Of a DNA stretch of 64,000 nucleotides, positions 11,074 to 22,621 are shown in pieces (position 1 is the first letter of the stretch; the number at the start of each line of letters is the position of its first letter). Both the position numbers and the translations under genes were made by a program. The stretch spans positions 248,001 through 312,000 of the forward strand of contig WHUX01000023.1 of assembly GCA_015179025.1 (NCBI GenBank). The letters are read 5' to 3'. Below the pieces are notes generated by a model. That model was not told the origin of the DNA and did not search any database. It saw only the letters and a program-made list of their open reading frames with translations. This DNA comes from Terfezia claveryi (lineage: Eukaryota; Ascomycota; Pezizomycetes; Pezizales; Pezizaceae).

Positions 11074-11554
11074 CCTGGGTTTACTCAGGCTGGGCTCGCA
11101 CTTCATTTCATCCACTTTGATACATTATTAATATTTCATTTTACAGTTTTCAGGGAGGTCGGGCTTCTTGTTGCCCTGCTTTTGAATCCTGTGCGATACA
11201 TTCGGCTAGACACACCGCATACATTTGTATAGAAGGTAGAGATTAGACCTAGGCGTTGATGCTTTCCTTTTTCTTTATTTTCCTTCTTCCCTCCTCACAG
11301 AGATCCTACAACACTACTATATTCACATTATTGTTATTTGTAATAGTTTCTTTTGGCAGCTTGAACAGTGTAAGTACGAATAGGCCACTACGTTTAAGAA
11401 AGAGGCGCAGTGGCGGGTACTTTTGGTTGGGGTGGACTTTAGTATAAGCAGGTATAAATGTTATAATACAACTGTGAGGAGTGGTTTGCCTCAACCTTGC
11501 AACCATCAAATGATATTGGCAACATATATTTATATTATAAAAATCTACAATAAA

Positions 11555-12273
11555 TCAAGTTAATCTTCTGGAATTAGGACACCTATGTTTAAACTCGTTC
11601 CCAACATCAAAATAGTCCTCTTCAGGCCCACATCTTCTACACGGCCTCAACCTCTTCCTCCCTGCGCACCCACACATTGTTTCCCTGCCCATCGTCGAAA
11701 CCTTCATTCTCTGTGCCTTCCTCAAACCTCTACATTTACCAACCCTCATAATCAAATAATGGTTCACGCAATGATACCTCTGCCCACCATTTTCCACCTC
11801 CTCCCCCCATCCTCGTCCATCGTCATCACACCCGGACTTTCCCCATCCTGCCCTGAAATGGCAGCCCACTCTTGCAACCTCGCAGTCACATATGCATGTC
11901 CCAACCCACGTACACGATTTTCACTCCTCCCCCCGGACTCAAGTGCTTCTGCGCGTAGTTTTCGGAGCTGAGGTTCCATGCTCCCGGCAATCATGCTTCG
12001 TGGGATTGGGGGAGTGCCGGGTGGAGATGCAAGTTCGAATTCGGGGTCGAGACGTGGGGCTACAGCGTGGAAGAGAGAGAGGCAGGTGGATCGGAGCGTG
12101 GAGTTGACAGTGGACATGTATGAGGGGGGGTTGGAGGTTGGAGGGGGAGCTGGGGGAAGTTGGGGGGAAGCGTTACTGGCAATGGAGCTTTCGGGTGTTC
12201 CGATTGCGCCGGCGGCGGAATTGATGCAGAGATCGGTTGACCCAGAGGGAGGGAGGACTCTTGGAAGCTCCAT
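11555..12273 (-). CDS. hypothetical protein with C-terminal Cys motif, probably one intron
   Basis: The first exon starts at ATG 12273 (MELPRVLPP) and runs 168 codons. It is Pro/Ser-rich at first, then a helix-rich segment (MEPQLRKLRAEALESGG...RLQEWAAISGQ). A stop follows at 11764, but removing GTGAAC...TAG (11730-11767, 38 bp) joins it in frame to a second segment with CGCAGRKRLRPCRRCG and HRCP, ending at 11555. The clustered Cys residues suggest a metal-binding end. The intron is very short for a fungus and its branch site is weak, so the join is an inference. Function not recognised. 11074-11554 is the space between two convergent genes. Confidence 0.5.
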
Positions 12274-12990
12274 AAAGTGCGAGGGGGTTAAGGGATCGAA
12301 GAGAAGCTTCAGTTTGGTGGGGGATAGGGTAGCAGCTCGTTCTTAAGAGTTGTGACGGGATCGGTCTCTGCAATCTATTATGTTCTTCATTGTGATGTTT
12401 GTATTACGGGATCAAGCCATGTGGAGCGGTGGCCTTTTGCCGAGTCGCTATAAAGTCCAACACGTAAGTGTCAGTTTGCACTTGAGTAGTCTTTGGAGAG
12501 TGTAACCGCTAGGGCAAAACGTGATCACTACTGTACTTCTATGTACACTAAGAAGCAAGTTAATAAATTCATCAATCCTCAATTTCATTCGAGCCCACCC
12601 CCGTACCTGAGTCTCTAGCCTACTATATATGTGCGTGTATATGACCAGTTACAGTGATGAAGTACTATAAACTTTTGAGTAGTTTATTAATCTCGGTTGA
12701 CTTAAAGCTTAACGTTGATCCAATTCTTGAAAATTCAATACATTATCTTATACTTCCACGGACATTTGAAATATTTGCTGCTATAAATTTCAAATTTTTA
12801 ATCAATCTAGAAATTAGCAAGCATGTATTGTATAATACCAGTTACAGGTAATTACTGGCATTTTAATGCTTGATAATGCCTGGAATCTAATTAAATCCCA
12901 TCTTAGATGAACCTAAAGTACTAGTGCTTGGAAAGTACATTAAAGATAGAGCAGATGCTACAATGTCTTTGAAAAAGAATAATGCTCCTC
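12274..12990. other. no gene recognised
   Basis: Becomes AT-rich after 12500. The start presumably carries the promoter of the minus-strand gene ending at 12273. No repeat or RNA gene recognised. Confidence 0.4.
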
Positions 12991-12991
12991 C

Positions 12992-13735
12992 TTAGTCTGG
13001 TTGGCACAAGCCCCTCGTAGAGGTTCTGCACCGACGGGACTGGAGCAGATGGCATAGTAGCTACAATGCTGAAGACGGGAAGGGAAGCCTAACCAAGGAA
13101 CATGGAACTTATCTGGGCGACCCCGCCTCAGGACAGACGGCGAGAGACAGGGCCTGTAGACGCCCTACGAATGAGTTGCAATCACGATATACTACTGCTC
13201 GTCACAGCTTTGATGCCATTGATGATGGCCGCCAAACACACCCTCCTCAACCTGGCCTTAGGGAAGCCCCCACGCTCAGGCATTCAGGCACAATCCGTGA
13301 AGAGCGAGGCCAGGCAGACACGGCCATAACTTGGGTAAGAAGCCACATCAGTAATATAGGTAATGAGAAAGCCGATAGAGTAGCCGCCATATCCACCATG
13401 CAGAGTAGTAGCTATGCTGGGAAGTCAGCAGTCCATAGAGAAGCCTGTTTACAGAACAAAGAGGGCTCAATGGAAACGACGCGAAGGGCTGAGGCCACCA
13501 GCACAGTTGGAAGCACCATATACGCAAAGCGGAATCGGCGCCTGCTCACACTTCGGCTGCTCCAACGAGAACGGATACCACGTCATGTTCGATAAACCAA
13601 ATCAGTTCACGGTTAAACGAGATCTAATAGGGGTAGTCTCAGCTTGGGAAGAGCGACCTGAGTTTCTACTAGGAGGCCAGGTCGGCGTTCGGGATACCCC
13701 TCAGCCCAGATATCTCAAGATATGGTAGAGCCTTC
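12992..13735 (+). pseudogene. old LINE ORF2 fragment (RNase H and terminal Cys/His motif)
   Basis: Across two plus frames I see an RNase H stretch (ITWVRSHISNIGNEKADRVA) at about 13330-13385. It corresponds to the VKGHxGIxGNExAD signature of fungal LINEs. Further on comes a degraded C-terminal motif (HFGCSNENGYHVMFD...PNQF) at about 13540-13600. The two are in different frames, with several stops. No poly(A) tail or target duplication is visible, so this is older than the family A and B tails elsewhere. The left end carries an AGTCTGGTTGGCAC repeat (12994-13007). Confidence 0.65.
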
Positions 13736-13739
13736 AAAA

Positions 13740-14416
13740 TTTAGAAATTGCAACTACCGTGCGGTATTACAGTTCCAGTTTGAATTGACCTAGATTTGGC
13801 TGGAAAGTAGCCCTGTATAGGTATCCATCTGCGCCGCTTCCCCAGTGCATTACGTTATACTAGGCCTATGGCTATTAGTTAATAGGCTGACTGTGCGCCG
13901 GTTATGGACAGGGCTGTTACAGAGAGCTCAAGCTGTAGCTATGTACATTCAGGTAACACTCATTGATAGTTAAGAACTCAAAGAGCCAAATCGCTTTGTT
14001 TAGCTTTCAAACTAGCATTCATTGTCTTTGGAAGAGGCCGGAGGGTCATGTCAACTAGGCTAAGCGCGCAAGGGTACTTCAATAACTCTTTCGATACACA
14101 GGTAATTCATAGCTAGACTAGAGGGGTTCACCCTGGATTAATTGAAATCATTAGACTATTAAGTAGGCGCAAATTTATATGGACATGAGAGCGAGACTTA
14201 CGACATTGGGTTTTCAATCATAGATTCACTTCCGAGTTCTTATGGTATACATATAAAGGTTTACATAGCTTATGAATGATCATGAAGCTCATCTTGTGCT
14301 TGAAAGAACTAGATTAGATTAATTAATCAAGTTTAGACCGCGAATGCAACATGCACACGGCAAGGCTGTTATGAACAATACATACAGTTCGTACAGCTGC
14401 GGTACCGCTCCCAAGC
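13740..14416. other. no gene recognised
   Basis: AT-leaning intergenic DNA. Nothing recognised on either strand. Confidence 0.4.
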
Positions 14417-14668
14417 TCAGATTATAGCACACCACTGAGATGCTTTGCCCTTACGGACGTTTCTCTCGCCTTCCCCCTCTTTTCCCGTCTTATTTGCTCT
14501 AGACGCCTTTGCCTCCCCTGCTTTGTCATCACATAGCTTATTGTGCTTGCTACAGACATGAGCGGTTGTCTTTATGCGAGGTGTCTTGCATGCCGACCCA
14601 CAAGGTAAGATTGTGCCGGCTTTATAATACTCGCATGCTATGCATACATGGTATTCTTGTTCGCACAT
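14417..14668 (-). CDS. small Cys-rich protein, hypothetical
   Basis: 83 aa from ATG 14668. The N-terminal half has seven Cys and two His in close spacing (MCEQEYHVCIACEYYK, then C-G-S-A-C, then HVCSKHNKLC), and the C-terminal half is Lys/Glu/Gly-rich. There is no signal peptide. It resembles in style the short fungal zinc-binding hypothetical proteins that start MCxxE/xY and bind metal through C/H pairs. I cannot name a function. The frame is short but compositionally unlike the surrounding non-coding DNA. Confidence 0.5.
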   Translation of the reverse strand: MCEQEYHVCIACEYYKAGTILPCGSACKTPRIKTTAHVCSKHNKLCDDKAGEAKASRANKTGKEGEGERNVRKGKASQWCAII

Positions 14669-16215
14669 AATGGAGGTATAGAAAGAAAGTTGTTTTTGTT
14701 TCGGGTTGAAAGAGAGCGTGGAATGGACTTTAGAGTTGTTTGGTAGTTGGAAGAATAAAGCGGAATAAAGGCAGCGATGGGGTTCTTATAGCTCGAGATT
14801 AAATCGTGGAGTAGATACTAGATGCTCGGCGCATGATTCTATTAAGGGCCATCATACTATTAGCTTACCCCATACCGTGTTCTATCATACTGCTATCAAC
14901 ATATCGAGTTATCTCTACAGTATTTGTCCTAAGACCCAGTCTTGCTCCTATGATTGAATATAAACTGCACAACCTGAGAATGAACACCCCTGGTTCTTGA
15001 GTGTAGTAATGGATTTGCAGAAAGACTGGGCATCTACATTCTCTGATTATCAAGATCCAAGTAACTACCCTATGGACTTGTCGCGAAACATTAAGGTTTA
15101 TTTGCGAGCATGCACAGAGCTGTATATATATAGCTACAGCGACGCACATGAGTATTGTTTTTTTTGAATTTGAATTTGAATTTGAATTGAGCGCGTCCCA
15201 AAGGGAGTCCGAGTAGAGACATGTGGAATTGTCATTAAATTATTATCTGGATTCAAATTTGAAGGATCTAGACCCTAGATCTAGCCTCCACGCGGGACCG
15301 TACCTAGGTACATACATAAGTAGTGAGTGAGCTTCACAAATCACCGCGAATTTGGGGACTTTTATATTAGAAACCGAGACGTAGAATATTACACACCACT
15401 ATGCAGCTCTCATCTCTTGATTTCCCCACAGAGCCTAGTCATAGTCACGGCTACTTAATTGACTAAGTATGCCTGCGCTGGCCTCCCCCCACAACGTAGT
15501 TAGACGGCTTTACATACCACTCGTGTCAATAGTGCTGCTTAACCTAGGTCCTGCTTGGGCGTGTGCTTGTGGTGCTGCCCGTGATAGTGTAAAGCGTTTT
15601 TTTGTACTGCTGAACAGCACCAGCAAGCACTATAGTTTCTGCTTATGCCACTGGCCCTGTTTGTGCTGGCAGTTCGTGCACCTCACACTGGACGTGCCTG
15701 TATGCTTACTGAAGGTGTTAAGTATGGCTTGTGGCTCTGGATTTGTAAACAGGTGATTGGGGGATTGGTTAACAAACAAGGGGACTAGTATCTGGTCACC
15801 ATTTTTTAAGATTCTTGGTTGGAGATGAATCAAGCAGCAAAAGTGGTGACTTTGTGGGTGCAAGATCAGCACATGACAATCCGATGATATTTGAGTAGTC
15901 TGATTAATATTCGAGGACCGCTGCACTCACTCATTAGGTATTAACATGCATCATAATCATATACAAAACGCAATATAAGCTAGCACCGATAAGCTAGCTT
16001 AAACCCCACTAACTCTCTCGCCTTGGCAAATCCTCCTCAACCAGAACAAGACCCTCCTTCACTTCCTGATAACAATTCAACGTCCTCCACCCAACAACTT
16101 TTGGCCACGAATACACACGACGGGTCGCATTAAATGTATAGATAAGGAGTGTCGCAGCAACGTCCAAATAGTAACCTGGAAACGATCGGCTCACAGCAGG
16201 CCAGGAAAAATCGGG
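14669..16215. other. intergenic with a hexamer microsatellite
   Basis: Contains a TTGAAT hexamer repeat (about four units, 15164-15188). A 95-codon plus frame at 15469-15756 has a signal-like hydrophobic start (YIPLVSIVLLNLGPAWA, then CACG) and nine Cys. Without support it could equally be chance. A 61-codon GTG-started minus frame at 16009-16194 lies just downstream of the gene at 16216-17070 and may be its 3' UTR. Confidence 0.35.
15469..15756 (+). CDS. candidate small secreted Cys-rich protein (doubtful)
   Basis: 95 aa with an ATG at 15469. Residues about 12-32 are hydrophobic and end in a small-residue site (PAWA/CACG) that could be a signal peptidase site. The rest has many Cys (HWPCLCWQ, VPVCLLK). 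No intron signals, homologues or regulatory motifs could be recognised. Confidence 0.2.
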   Translation: MPALASPHNVVRRLYIPLVSIVLLNLGPAWACACGAARDSVKRFFVLLNSTSKHYSFCLCHWPCLCWQFVHLTLDVPVCLLKVLSMACGSGFVNR

Positions 16216-17070
16216 TCATGTCGCTGGACTATCCCTTGTGGCAGCCGGTTCCGACGATGGGGGGGGATCTCGCACTGGGTCCGGCACTCCAACAGCGTGA
16301 GCGTTATGCTCCCTTGCCGTGGCTTCTTCCCTCCCGTTACTCCCCTCCACTACCTCCCCAGGCGTGGCCCTTACCCCCGTACCCCCCCCTTCCAAGACAT
16401 TCTCATACACGGGGGGGGGCTCCTCATATCGAGGTAATTCCTCTCCCTCCTCCCGAACCACAGCCTGCTGCACACCCCTCTGCTGCACACCCCTCTGTAC
16501 CCTCACCGCCCTGGGTGCGCTGGCCGTACTGGCAACCACGATTGCTCCAGGGGGGGGCACAAGAACCGTAGCACCGCGTCTTAGCCCACCCCTAGCACCC
16601 CTCCGACCCAAGTCAATGCCCCATACCGAAGGGGTGTCATCTACCCCGCCCCTCTGAGTATCGGAATTTCGGCTTGTGTGAGTACGGCTGAGAAGATCTC
16701 GGCGATTGCAAAATTGCACACCGGTAGGGATATTTACAACGACATCTCCCTGGCCTTGGGGGGAAGGCATGAAGCGAAGACTATTGCCGGTATGGGAATG
16801 GATAAACGTCCCTGGAATACGATGCCACCCGCGTGGGATATTACTATTGGGGGAAGTATTGTGGGCTGATGACGGTTGAATTGAGTTGTCCTGAAGTTGT
16901 AAGTTTCGTCGGCGAATTCGGCGCTTAGTGTAGATGCGGTTTGCCAGGAAGAGGCCAAGGAGGAGGGTGAAGAGGAGTATTACACTATAGTATATCAGTT
17001 AGGAACTAGGGAAATTTGTAAAGTGGGGAGTGGCATACGAGATAATGACTTGCTTGGAAATGTGGTCCAT
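16216..17070 (-). CDS. single-pass membrane protein with PPxY tail, one intron
   Basis: 266 aa. Exon 1 is 17039-17070 (ATG, MDHISKQVIIS). The intron 16985-17038 (54 bp) starts GTATGC, contains CTAAC and ends TATAG. Exon 2 is 16216-16984. Splicing creates one transmembrane helix at residues 11-27 (SVILLFTLLLGLFLAN), followed at once by a strongly basic stop-transfer stretch (KRRIRRR). That predicts a short outside N-terminus and a long cytoplasmic tail. The tail is Arg/Gly/Pro-rich and contains LPRYEEPPPVYE, including a PPxY motif of the kind recognised by WW domains of Rsp5/Nedd4 ubiquitin ligases. The layout recalls yeast Rcr1/Rcr2-type adaptors, but I claim only the architecture. Without the intron the TM helix would be missed. 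Confidence 0.75.
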
Positions 17071-18595
17071 TGTGAGTATTGGTATCTAGAGTTTATAAGG
17101 AGATGCTCTGAGATCTAAAATTGTTCAAAAACCGCAGACCCCCAGCTATCCGACTCTCAAATATATCTCGACTGGCCACAAATTCTCAAATCTAGTTACC
17201 ACCAGGGACTGTCGATGATAGGTGTTCTTCGATACGATTCCGGGGATCGTCCCACGGAACGAACGAGGGATCTGGGTTGGATTTACACCGCTTATAGATT
17301 ATTAGGTATTCTGTAGCCTTATCTGCTGACGCCACCGAACAGAGGCCGCTAGCCGTCAGTTTATGACAGACAAGTATTATTATGGTAGTAAATAACAGTC
17401 TATGATCCCCGGGTAATACGGATAGGCTTTTGGCATTGTTCCACACCCACATAATGTACCTGGTCACAAGTTGTACACTGTACATATTCTGGTTGGTTGT
17501 ACACACGGCTCCAGCCGTATTCCTGCATTCTCTCCCCTATCCAGGCATAAAGGCGGACATCGAGAGAAAAGCACCTGATCCTTGCATTAGCGTTCTGTTG
17601 AAAGAAGCAACCCAAGACTCAACGTCACATGTGTCTACCAAGTATCTATGTCAAGGTGTCACTCAATTCGCCAAAGAAGATGCGGGGCGAGGCAGCTGCG
17701 GTGCACAAGGTGAGACAAGAGCTCTTACGGCACCAGTGTGAGGTTGGATGGATTCGGTTCTACAGTAACCCGATGTATTAAACTTGCTGTCGATGAGTTT
17801 AAGCTTGGAATTAACTCAAAATATGCGATAGATCAATTGAGTAGGTATACGAGTCGCTTTCATACCGTTTCGCTGCATATGTGCATACAGATGACGGTAC
17901 TCGAGTCAAAACAATGAAAATAATCAGAATGCATATTTGCCATGTGATGCGACGTCAGGGATATTTCTCATGCACACAGACTTAGTTTGAGAATGAAGAC
18001 TTTCTGTCTTCTCCACTATAACAATGTATTTTGTGTGGAGAGACATAGTAAAGTATTACTAGACTGTTCTAGGTTTACCTAGATAGCTATTTTGATTCTT
18101 TCTTCCCAGTTTGAACCGGCCGTCGCCCCCAAAAAAAAACGTTTGGACCAGTGCCAACCAGAGTAGATAGCGAAGATCGACCGACAAAAGGCGAAAAGCA
18201 ACGGTTGTGACACTATCTCCCCTTTAGGCTAGAGCTCCAGCGACAAGAACAGCAAATGGCAAAAGACCCAATAACGAAAGCAACAAGGACAGTAACATAG
18301 TTGATGGAATGGGCTAACCAAATCCTCCAAATGCGGGCTCTCCATTTGAGCCTTCTCCATTTTGAGAAACTTGTCTATGTCGATCTGTGTAACGGATGCA
18401 TGTATGCTATCAGTATGCACCCGCTAAACTGAATATAAATATACATAGGCTTGCCCTATCAATATGGCACCCGCCTAGCAGAATATACGTATATAGGCTT
18501 ATTCTGATTAAGTATATAAATGGAGGTTATCATTCTATAGATCCGGACTTATATATTTATCATATACTCGATCCATAGTATAGTCCACTATTATC
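17071..18595. other. no gene recognised
   Basis: Several short frames but none convincing. 18414-18507 holds an imperfect tandem duplication of about 48 bp (ACCCGC... ATA TAGGCTT twice). A partial AGTCTGGTTGGCAC-type repeat lies at about 18140 (minus). Confidence 0.4.
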
Positions 18596-18918
18596 ATGGC
18601 TACACCAACATCTAACAACGACCTAGTTGCTCCTTTTTCTCAACCTGACCACAATGTTTTTGATGAATATCTTACTACTTGTATTAACTTCTCCCGTCTG
18701 TCATATACAACATGGCGAGTAAAACGAATGATTATTCAGCAGCCAGACTCACCCGCTTCCTACAAAACCAAGTGGACGGCATTAACTCACTTTACAATAG
18801 ATCAAGATGGGAAGCTTGTAAAAAAAAAAGCCAGTTGACAGAGCAAGCAGAGGGAATAGGGAACCGCCAGGTGGTTTTAGGATATGCTGTATATGATATT
18901 ATTTTCAATGGTTATTGA
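18596..18918 (+). pseudogene. transposon protein fragment, possibly N-terminus of an integrase-like Pol
   Basis: The plus frame starts ATG 18596 (MATPTSNNDLVAPFSQPDHN) and runs 80 codons. A second frame continues with a RQVVLGYAVYDII stretch near 18870. The order (hydrophilic leader, DxxLVKKK, then R-x-V-x-D/G-x-AxxxII) resembles the part of fungal retroelement or polinton-like integrase proteins just before the zinc-binding domain. That is similarity by eye only. An A-run at 18821-18829 causes the frame break. Confidence 0.25.
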
Positions 18919-19185
18919 AGCATTATGAGATAAGTATGTCTTCCGTGTTTTCTTTTTATTTTTCACCTACACTGACATTTACTATTATAGAATTCCCGCA
19001 AGTACAAGGGGAAATGCCAAATCCGACAATGCAGCTTTATTAAATCCGTTTTTCATTATAGCAGCCCCTGCCACCCATTAAATAGCTGCCTGAATACAAC
19101 ACGCGCAATCGCAATTGGGCATGGAACCGAAACTGGAGGAGTCTATACAACACTTGGAAGCAGACCACAAGGAGCATAGTGATAT

Positions 19186-19625
19186 TTTATTATTAAGTAC
19201 AATTCATGTTCGTCCGCCCTGATAAGTATGGTGATTTTTTATTATTGCGTCCAATTCATGTTTGTCATCAATGTTATTGTTGAGTACAATTTATATTAGT
19301 CCGTACTGATAAGTCGACCCACGGACCGTGTATGGTGATACTTGATTATTGAGCACAATTCATGTTTGTCGGTAATATTTTATTGCTGACTACAATTAAT
19401 ATTAGGTGTTGAGAATCGAGGGCGGGGCGGGTTCGGGGTCGAGCGGGCCGGCATGGACGAAATGCGACTTGGGCGAGACCAGAGTCGGGCGAAGCAGCCT
19501 GAGCGGGGCGAGGCAGCACAAACAGGGCGTGGCAGCATGAGCAAGGCGAGGCAGCACAAGCAGGAAGAGGAAGCACAAGCAGGGTGAGCCAGCACAGCGG
19601 GGCGAGGCAGCCTAAGCTATGCTCA
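19186..19625. repeat. two adjoining degenerate tandem repeats
   Basis: 19186-19410 repeats a block around GAGTACAATTCATGTTTGTC about five times at irregular 40-60 bp spacing. 19430-19625 is a GC-rich array based on GGGCGAGGCAGCACAAGCA (about 18-20 bp). The segment TTGGGCGAGACCAGAGTCGGG (about 19468) has a close match at the right window edge (about 63967). 18919-19185 and 19626-19884 hold no recognised gene. Confidence 0.55.
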
Positions 19626-19920
19626 AGTAAAGAGACGGAGAGACAGATATATTCGAGATACAACTATGTACAGGAATGTATACAAGTTGCTGCGTAAGGA
19701 AAGCAACAAGCGGCAGGAACAGGCCTCATTTATAGAGATCCCATCTAGCAGTCGTGCCAGGCAGCTGGCACGATCGTCAAGGCGAGACCACATGACGAAA
19801 CGTAACAGGACTCAAGCAAGGTTAAGAGAAACGTTAGCTTCGGCGTTCAGACGGGTTTTGGTCTGAACGTCACGTTACCAAAGCGAGTGAAGTTTCTACA
19901 GCTCAACAGCAGGGCCAGAC

Positions 19921-20790
19921 ATGATATCATATCGCCTCATCAAAATGATTCGAGACAGCCAACTCGGGAGGGCTCTCATCAACGATATAGCTAGAGTAGC
20001 AGAAGGAAAGGTGGCAACCCCTCGACAGTGGAGGGACCTGTCTATGCAGGTCATGATACCTAAACCCGGCAAGGATCACTCCCAGGTCAAGGGATGGCGA
20101 CCAATCATATGTACTATCTAACACAGTAGGCAAAATACCAGAGAAGCTAATACATAGCTAACGCTCCAATGCCACACAAGGCTATTCCACCCATTACAAT
20201 ATGGCTCTCGGAAAGGGAGGTCAGCGATCGACAGCATGATGCTGACTATTTCAGCAGCAGAAAAGGCCATTAAAGAGGGGAATAAGGCTTCTCTATTAGG
20301 AAAGGATATCGTATCGGCATTCAACAACGTTAGGACAAACCAGCTGGTCCGGATTCTTCGGGAGACGAATATCTCGAACAGACTGAGACAGTTCATCTAC
20401 CAATTCTTCCAACCACGACTGTTTCCTATGGTATGGGACAGCTCCATAAAGGGCAAAGGATTTATAGACGAAGGGGCACCTCAAGGTAGTCCACTATCCC
20501 CAGTACTCTGGCTCATCTACATCGGAAATACACTCAAAAAGGTTTCAAAGGAGTGCAGTCAGTGGGGTGGTACTACGACGAGAAGGCGCAGCAGCCGGAA
20601 TCATGAGGGGACCCGAATGGGAGAAACAGTGTCAATCCAACTCTTCTCATACGTAGACAATATCAACCCCCTCATCATTAGCTCAAGGAGTACCAGAGGT
20701 CACAATCAGTTAGTCAAGTAGGTCAACAATATCCTCGAAAAAGGGGCAGAGGAGGACAAGCTACAATGGGATTCTAGCAAGGAAAGCCGA
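19921..20790 (+). pseudogene. LINE family A reverse transcriptase, broken
   Basis: RT motifs in order: MIPKPGKDHSQVKGWRPI (motif 2, about 20053), GKDIVSAFNNV (motif A, 20303-20335), GAPQGSPLSPVLW (motif B, about 20476-20514) and FSYVDNINPL (motif C, about 20647-20675). Motif C reads YVDN instead of YxDD, so the second catalytic Asp is Asn. Frames shift near 20121 and there are stops at 20719 and later. Endonuclease and upstream ORF1 are absent because of 5' truncation. It cannot be functional. Confidence 0.85.
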
Positions 20791-20832
20791 ATCGACTTCC
20801 ACTCCAGAAGGAGGGTTAAGACTTGTACAACC

Positions 20833-21186
20833 CTTTTTTTTAATTTTTTTTATATATACTTGTTACTCCTATGCGGCCCCGTTAGATAATCCGTTAATGA
20901 CAGTATGGGGCCTCGTCTCGATGTTTGTATTTATCTTGCGCGGTTCTGACAGATTAACTTGTCTTTACCTTTAATCCACCCGGGCTTCTGGGTGGCTCCT
21001 CATGGCCCCCCTAACGGGGCCGCATAGGAGTAACAAGTATTAAAAAAAAAAAAAAAAAAATTATGCGGCCCGGGGGCCTTGAGGAGCCACCCGGAAGCCC
21101 GGGTGGGTTCAAGGTAAAGGCAAGTTAATCTGCCGGAACCACGAAAAATAAATACGGATATTGAAGGAATATGGGCCCCATGCGAC
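20833..21186. mobile_element. LINE-in-LINE-in-LINE: a minus family A tail interrupted by a plus tail
   Basis: A minus-strand family A 3' end (T-run at 20834, CTCCTATGCGGCCCCG) stops at about 20885. A plus-strand 3' UTR with its own poly(A) (about 20886-21060) then intervenes, and the minus copy resumes (TATGCGGCCCGG onwards to about 21186). TATGCGGCCCCG / TATGCGGCCCGG on either side of the plus copy acts as a 12-bp duplication with one mismatch. The outer duplication is weaker (TACAACC / TACAATC). Confidence 0.75.
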
Positions 21187-21294
21187 GATACAATCAATAC
21201 GCAATCTGAGCACAGGCTCTCTTCCCCGGTGCGGCATCGAGAGTAGTCTCAAGTCCCTCGTAGTCAGCAGGGCACATAGGGACCACAGGTTTTC

Positions 21295-21779
21295 ATGGGT
21301 AAGGGTCATATAGGCATCGAGGGTAACGAGAAGGCGGATAACAATGCGAGCTTCCAGTCTCACCTAGGCACATTCAAAGGAGTCACACGCACAGTAACAG
21401 AAGGGGGGGGCTCCGAGCGGCCTCTAAGGCGACACGTAAGGAGGCCAGAACGGGAGCAGGATACGGGGTCAGAAGGGTAGAATGGGACCGACATGCCCTG
21501 TCAGCATACACCTGGCTGCGGACGAACAGAGGCCCACAGAAAAGCTGGCTCTATCACATCAGCAAAGCAGAGTCAGCAAAGTGCACATGCGGTCACCTCT
21601 CGGAGACAGGAGAACATATTGTCTTCAACTGCTCACGCTTCAATCGTGCCAGAAGGGCCTTACTGGGGGACAAACGGAGCTGGGAGGAGCTCGACAAGCC
21701 GGAGTGGAGAAAGGAAGGAGAGGAGACCTATGAGGCCACAGAGGCCTTTTTCAAGTTACTATACCACGAGCTCACCTAG
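21295..21779 (+). pseudogene. LINE family A RNase H end and C-terminal Cys/His motif
   Basis: GKGHIGIEGNEKAD at 21298-21340 is the RNase H C-terminal signature. Further on, in another frame, lies a CTCGHxSETGEHIVFNC-like zinc motif (about 21577-21630), followed by an aromatic/acidic tail ending in a stop at 21777-21779. Several single-base shifts separate these pieces. The same terminal motif is present in copy A1 on the minus strand. Confidence 0.75.
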
Positions 21780-22621
21780 GAAGCTCACCTCCTTTCATGA
21801 GTTCCCTTTGTATTAGTTCATTATTTGTCACCCCGAAGTTCATTTTTCCCTAGTTCCTTTATTCTCCAGTTCATTCTCAAGTTTCACAGGATAGGAGGTC
21901 AGGGTTCAGTCAGGCCTCCGGGTCATCGGCTAGTCCGTTAATGACAGTACGGGGCCTCGTCTCGGTATTTGTATTTATTATTATTTGCGTGGGTCTGGCA
22001 GATTAACTTGCCTTACCCTTGAATCCACCACCGGGCTTCCGTGTGGCTCCTCATGGTCCCCCTAATGGGACCGCATATCCACCCGGGTTTCCGTGTGGCT
22101 CCTCATGGACCCCCTAACGGGGCCGCATAGGAGAATCAAATATTTATTAAAAAAAAAATTAAAAAAAAAAAAGAGTGAAGTTTCTTGGAGGAAGCCGCAC
22201 AAACAAACGTTGAAGCGAAAGAAGTTTCTGATAGGTAGAAAACTTAAGCGAACTGCACACGGAACCTAAGCGAAGGGCACATAACGGGGTTAAATAAGCG
22301 AGAACTTAACTAGGACGTTCGGATGCGGTCGGTCGTTGTGGAGGTGAAAATGTATCAGAGGGTAATGGCGGGTAGTGGATACCTAAACTGGGAATTGTAG
22401 ACTAGTGGCCATTAGCGGCTACAGAGGTATATGAGTGAGAGGGAACATGTACTGAGACTTTGAAGAGACACCTCACACTCTACGTACAATGTTGCTACAA
22501 GTTCAGAACGGAGGTTTAGAACGGAGAGGAACCCAAATTTAATACATTGCATACTAGTCATTTTGCTGATATTTTTCTAGCCATCCCCAAGCACATCACT
22601 CGGATTCACTCCTGAGCATAG

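Larger units (their letters stand above)
19898..22172 (+). mobile_element. LINE family A, longest copy A7, with nested LINE tails
   Basis: Bounded by exact 13-bp duplications GAGTGAAGTTTCT (19885-19897 and 22173-22185). It starts inside the RT domain (5' truncation), then carries RT, RNase H, the terminal Cys motif, the stop, the 3' UTR and a poly(A) (22149-22172). A block at 20833-21186 is foreign (see nested insertions). The last 100 bp of the 3' UTR contain a partial tandem duplication of the hairpin region (22023-22072 and 22077-22131). This copy shows what protein the short family A tails come from: a Tad-like, RNase H-bearing fungal LINE. Confidence 0.9.

Noticed and set aside
11978..12346. 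plus-strand Gly/Glu-rich frame
   Set aside because: Shadow of the minus-strand Pro/Ser-rich gene at 11555-12273.
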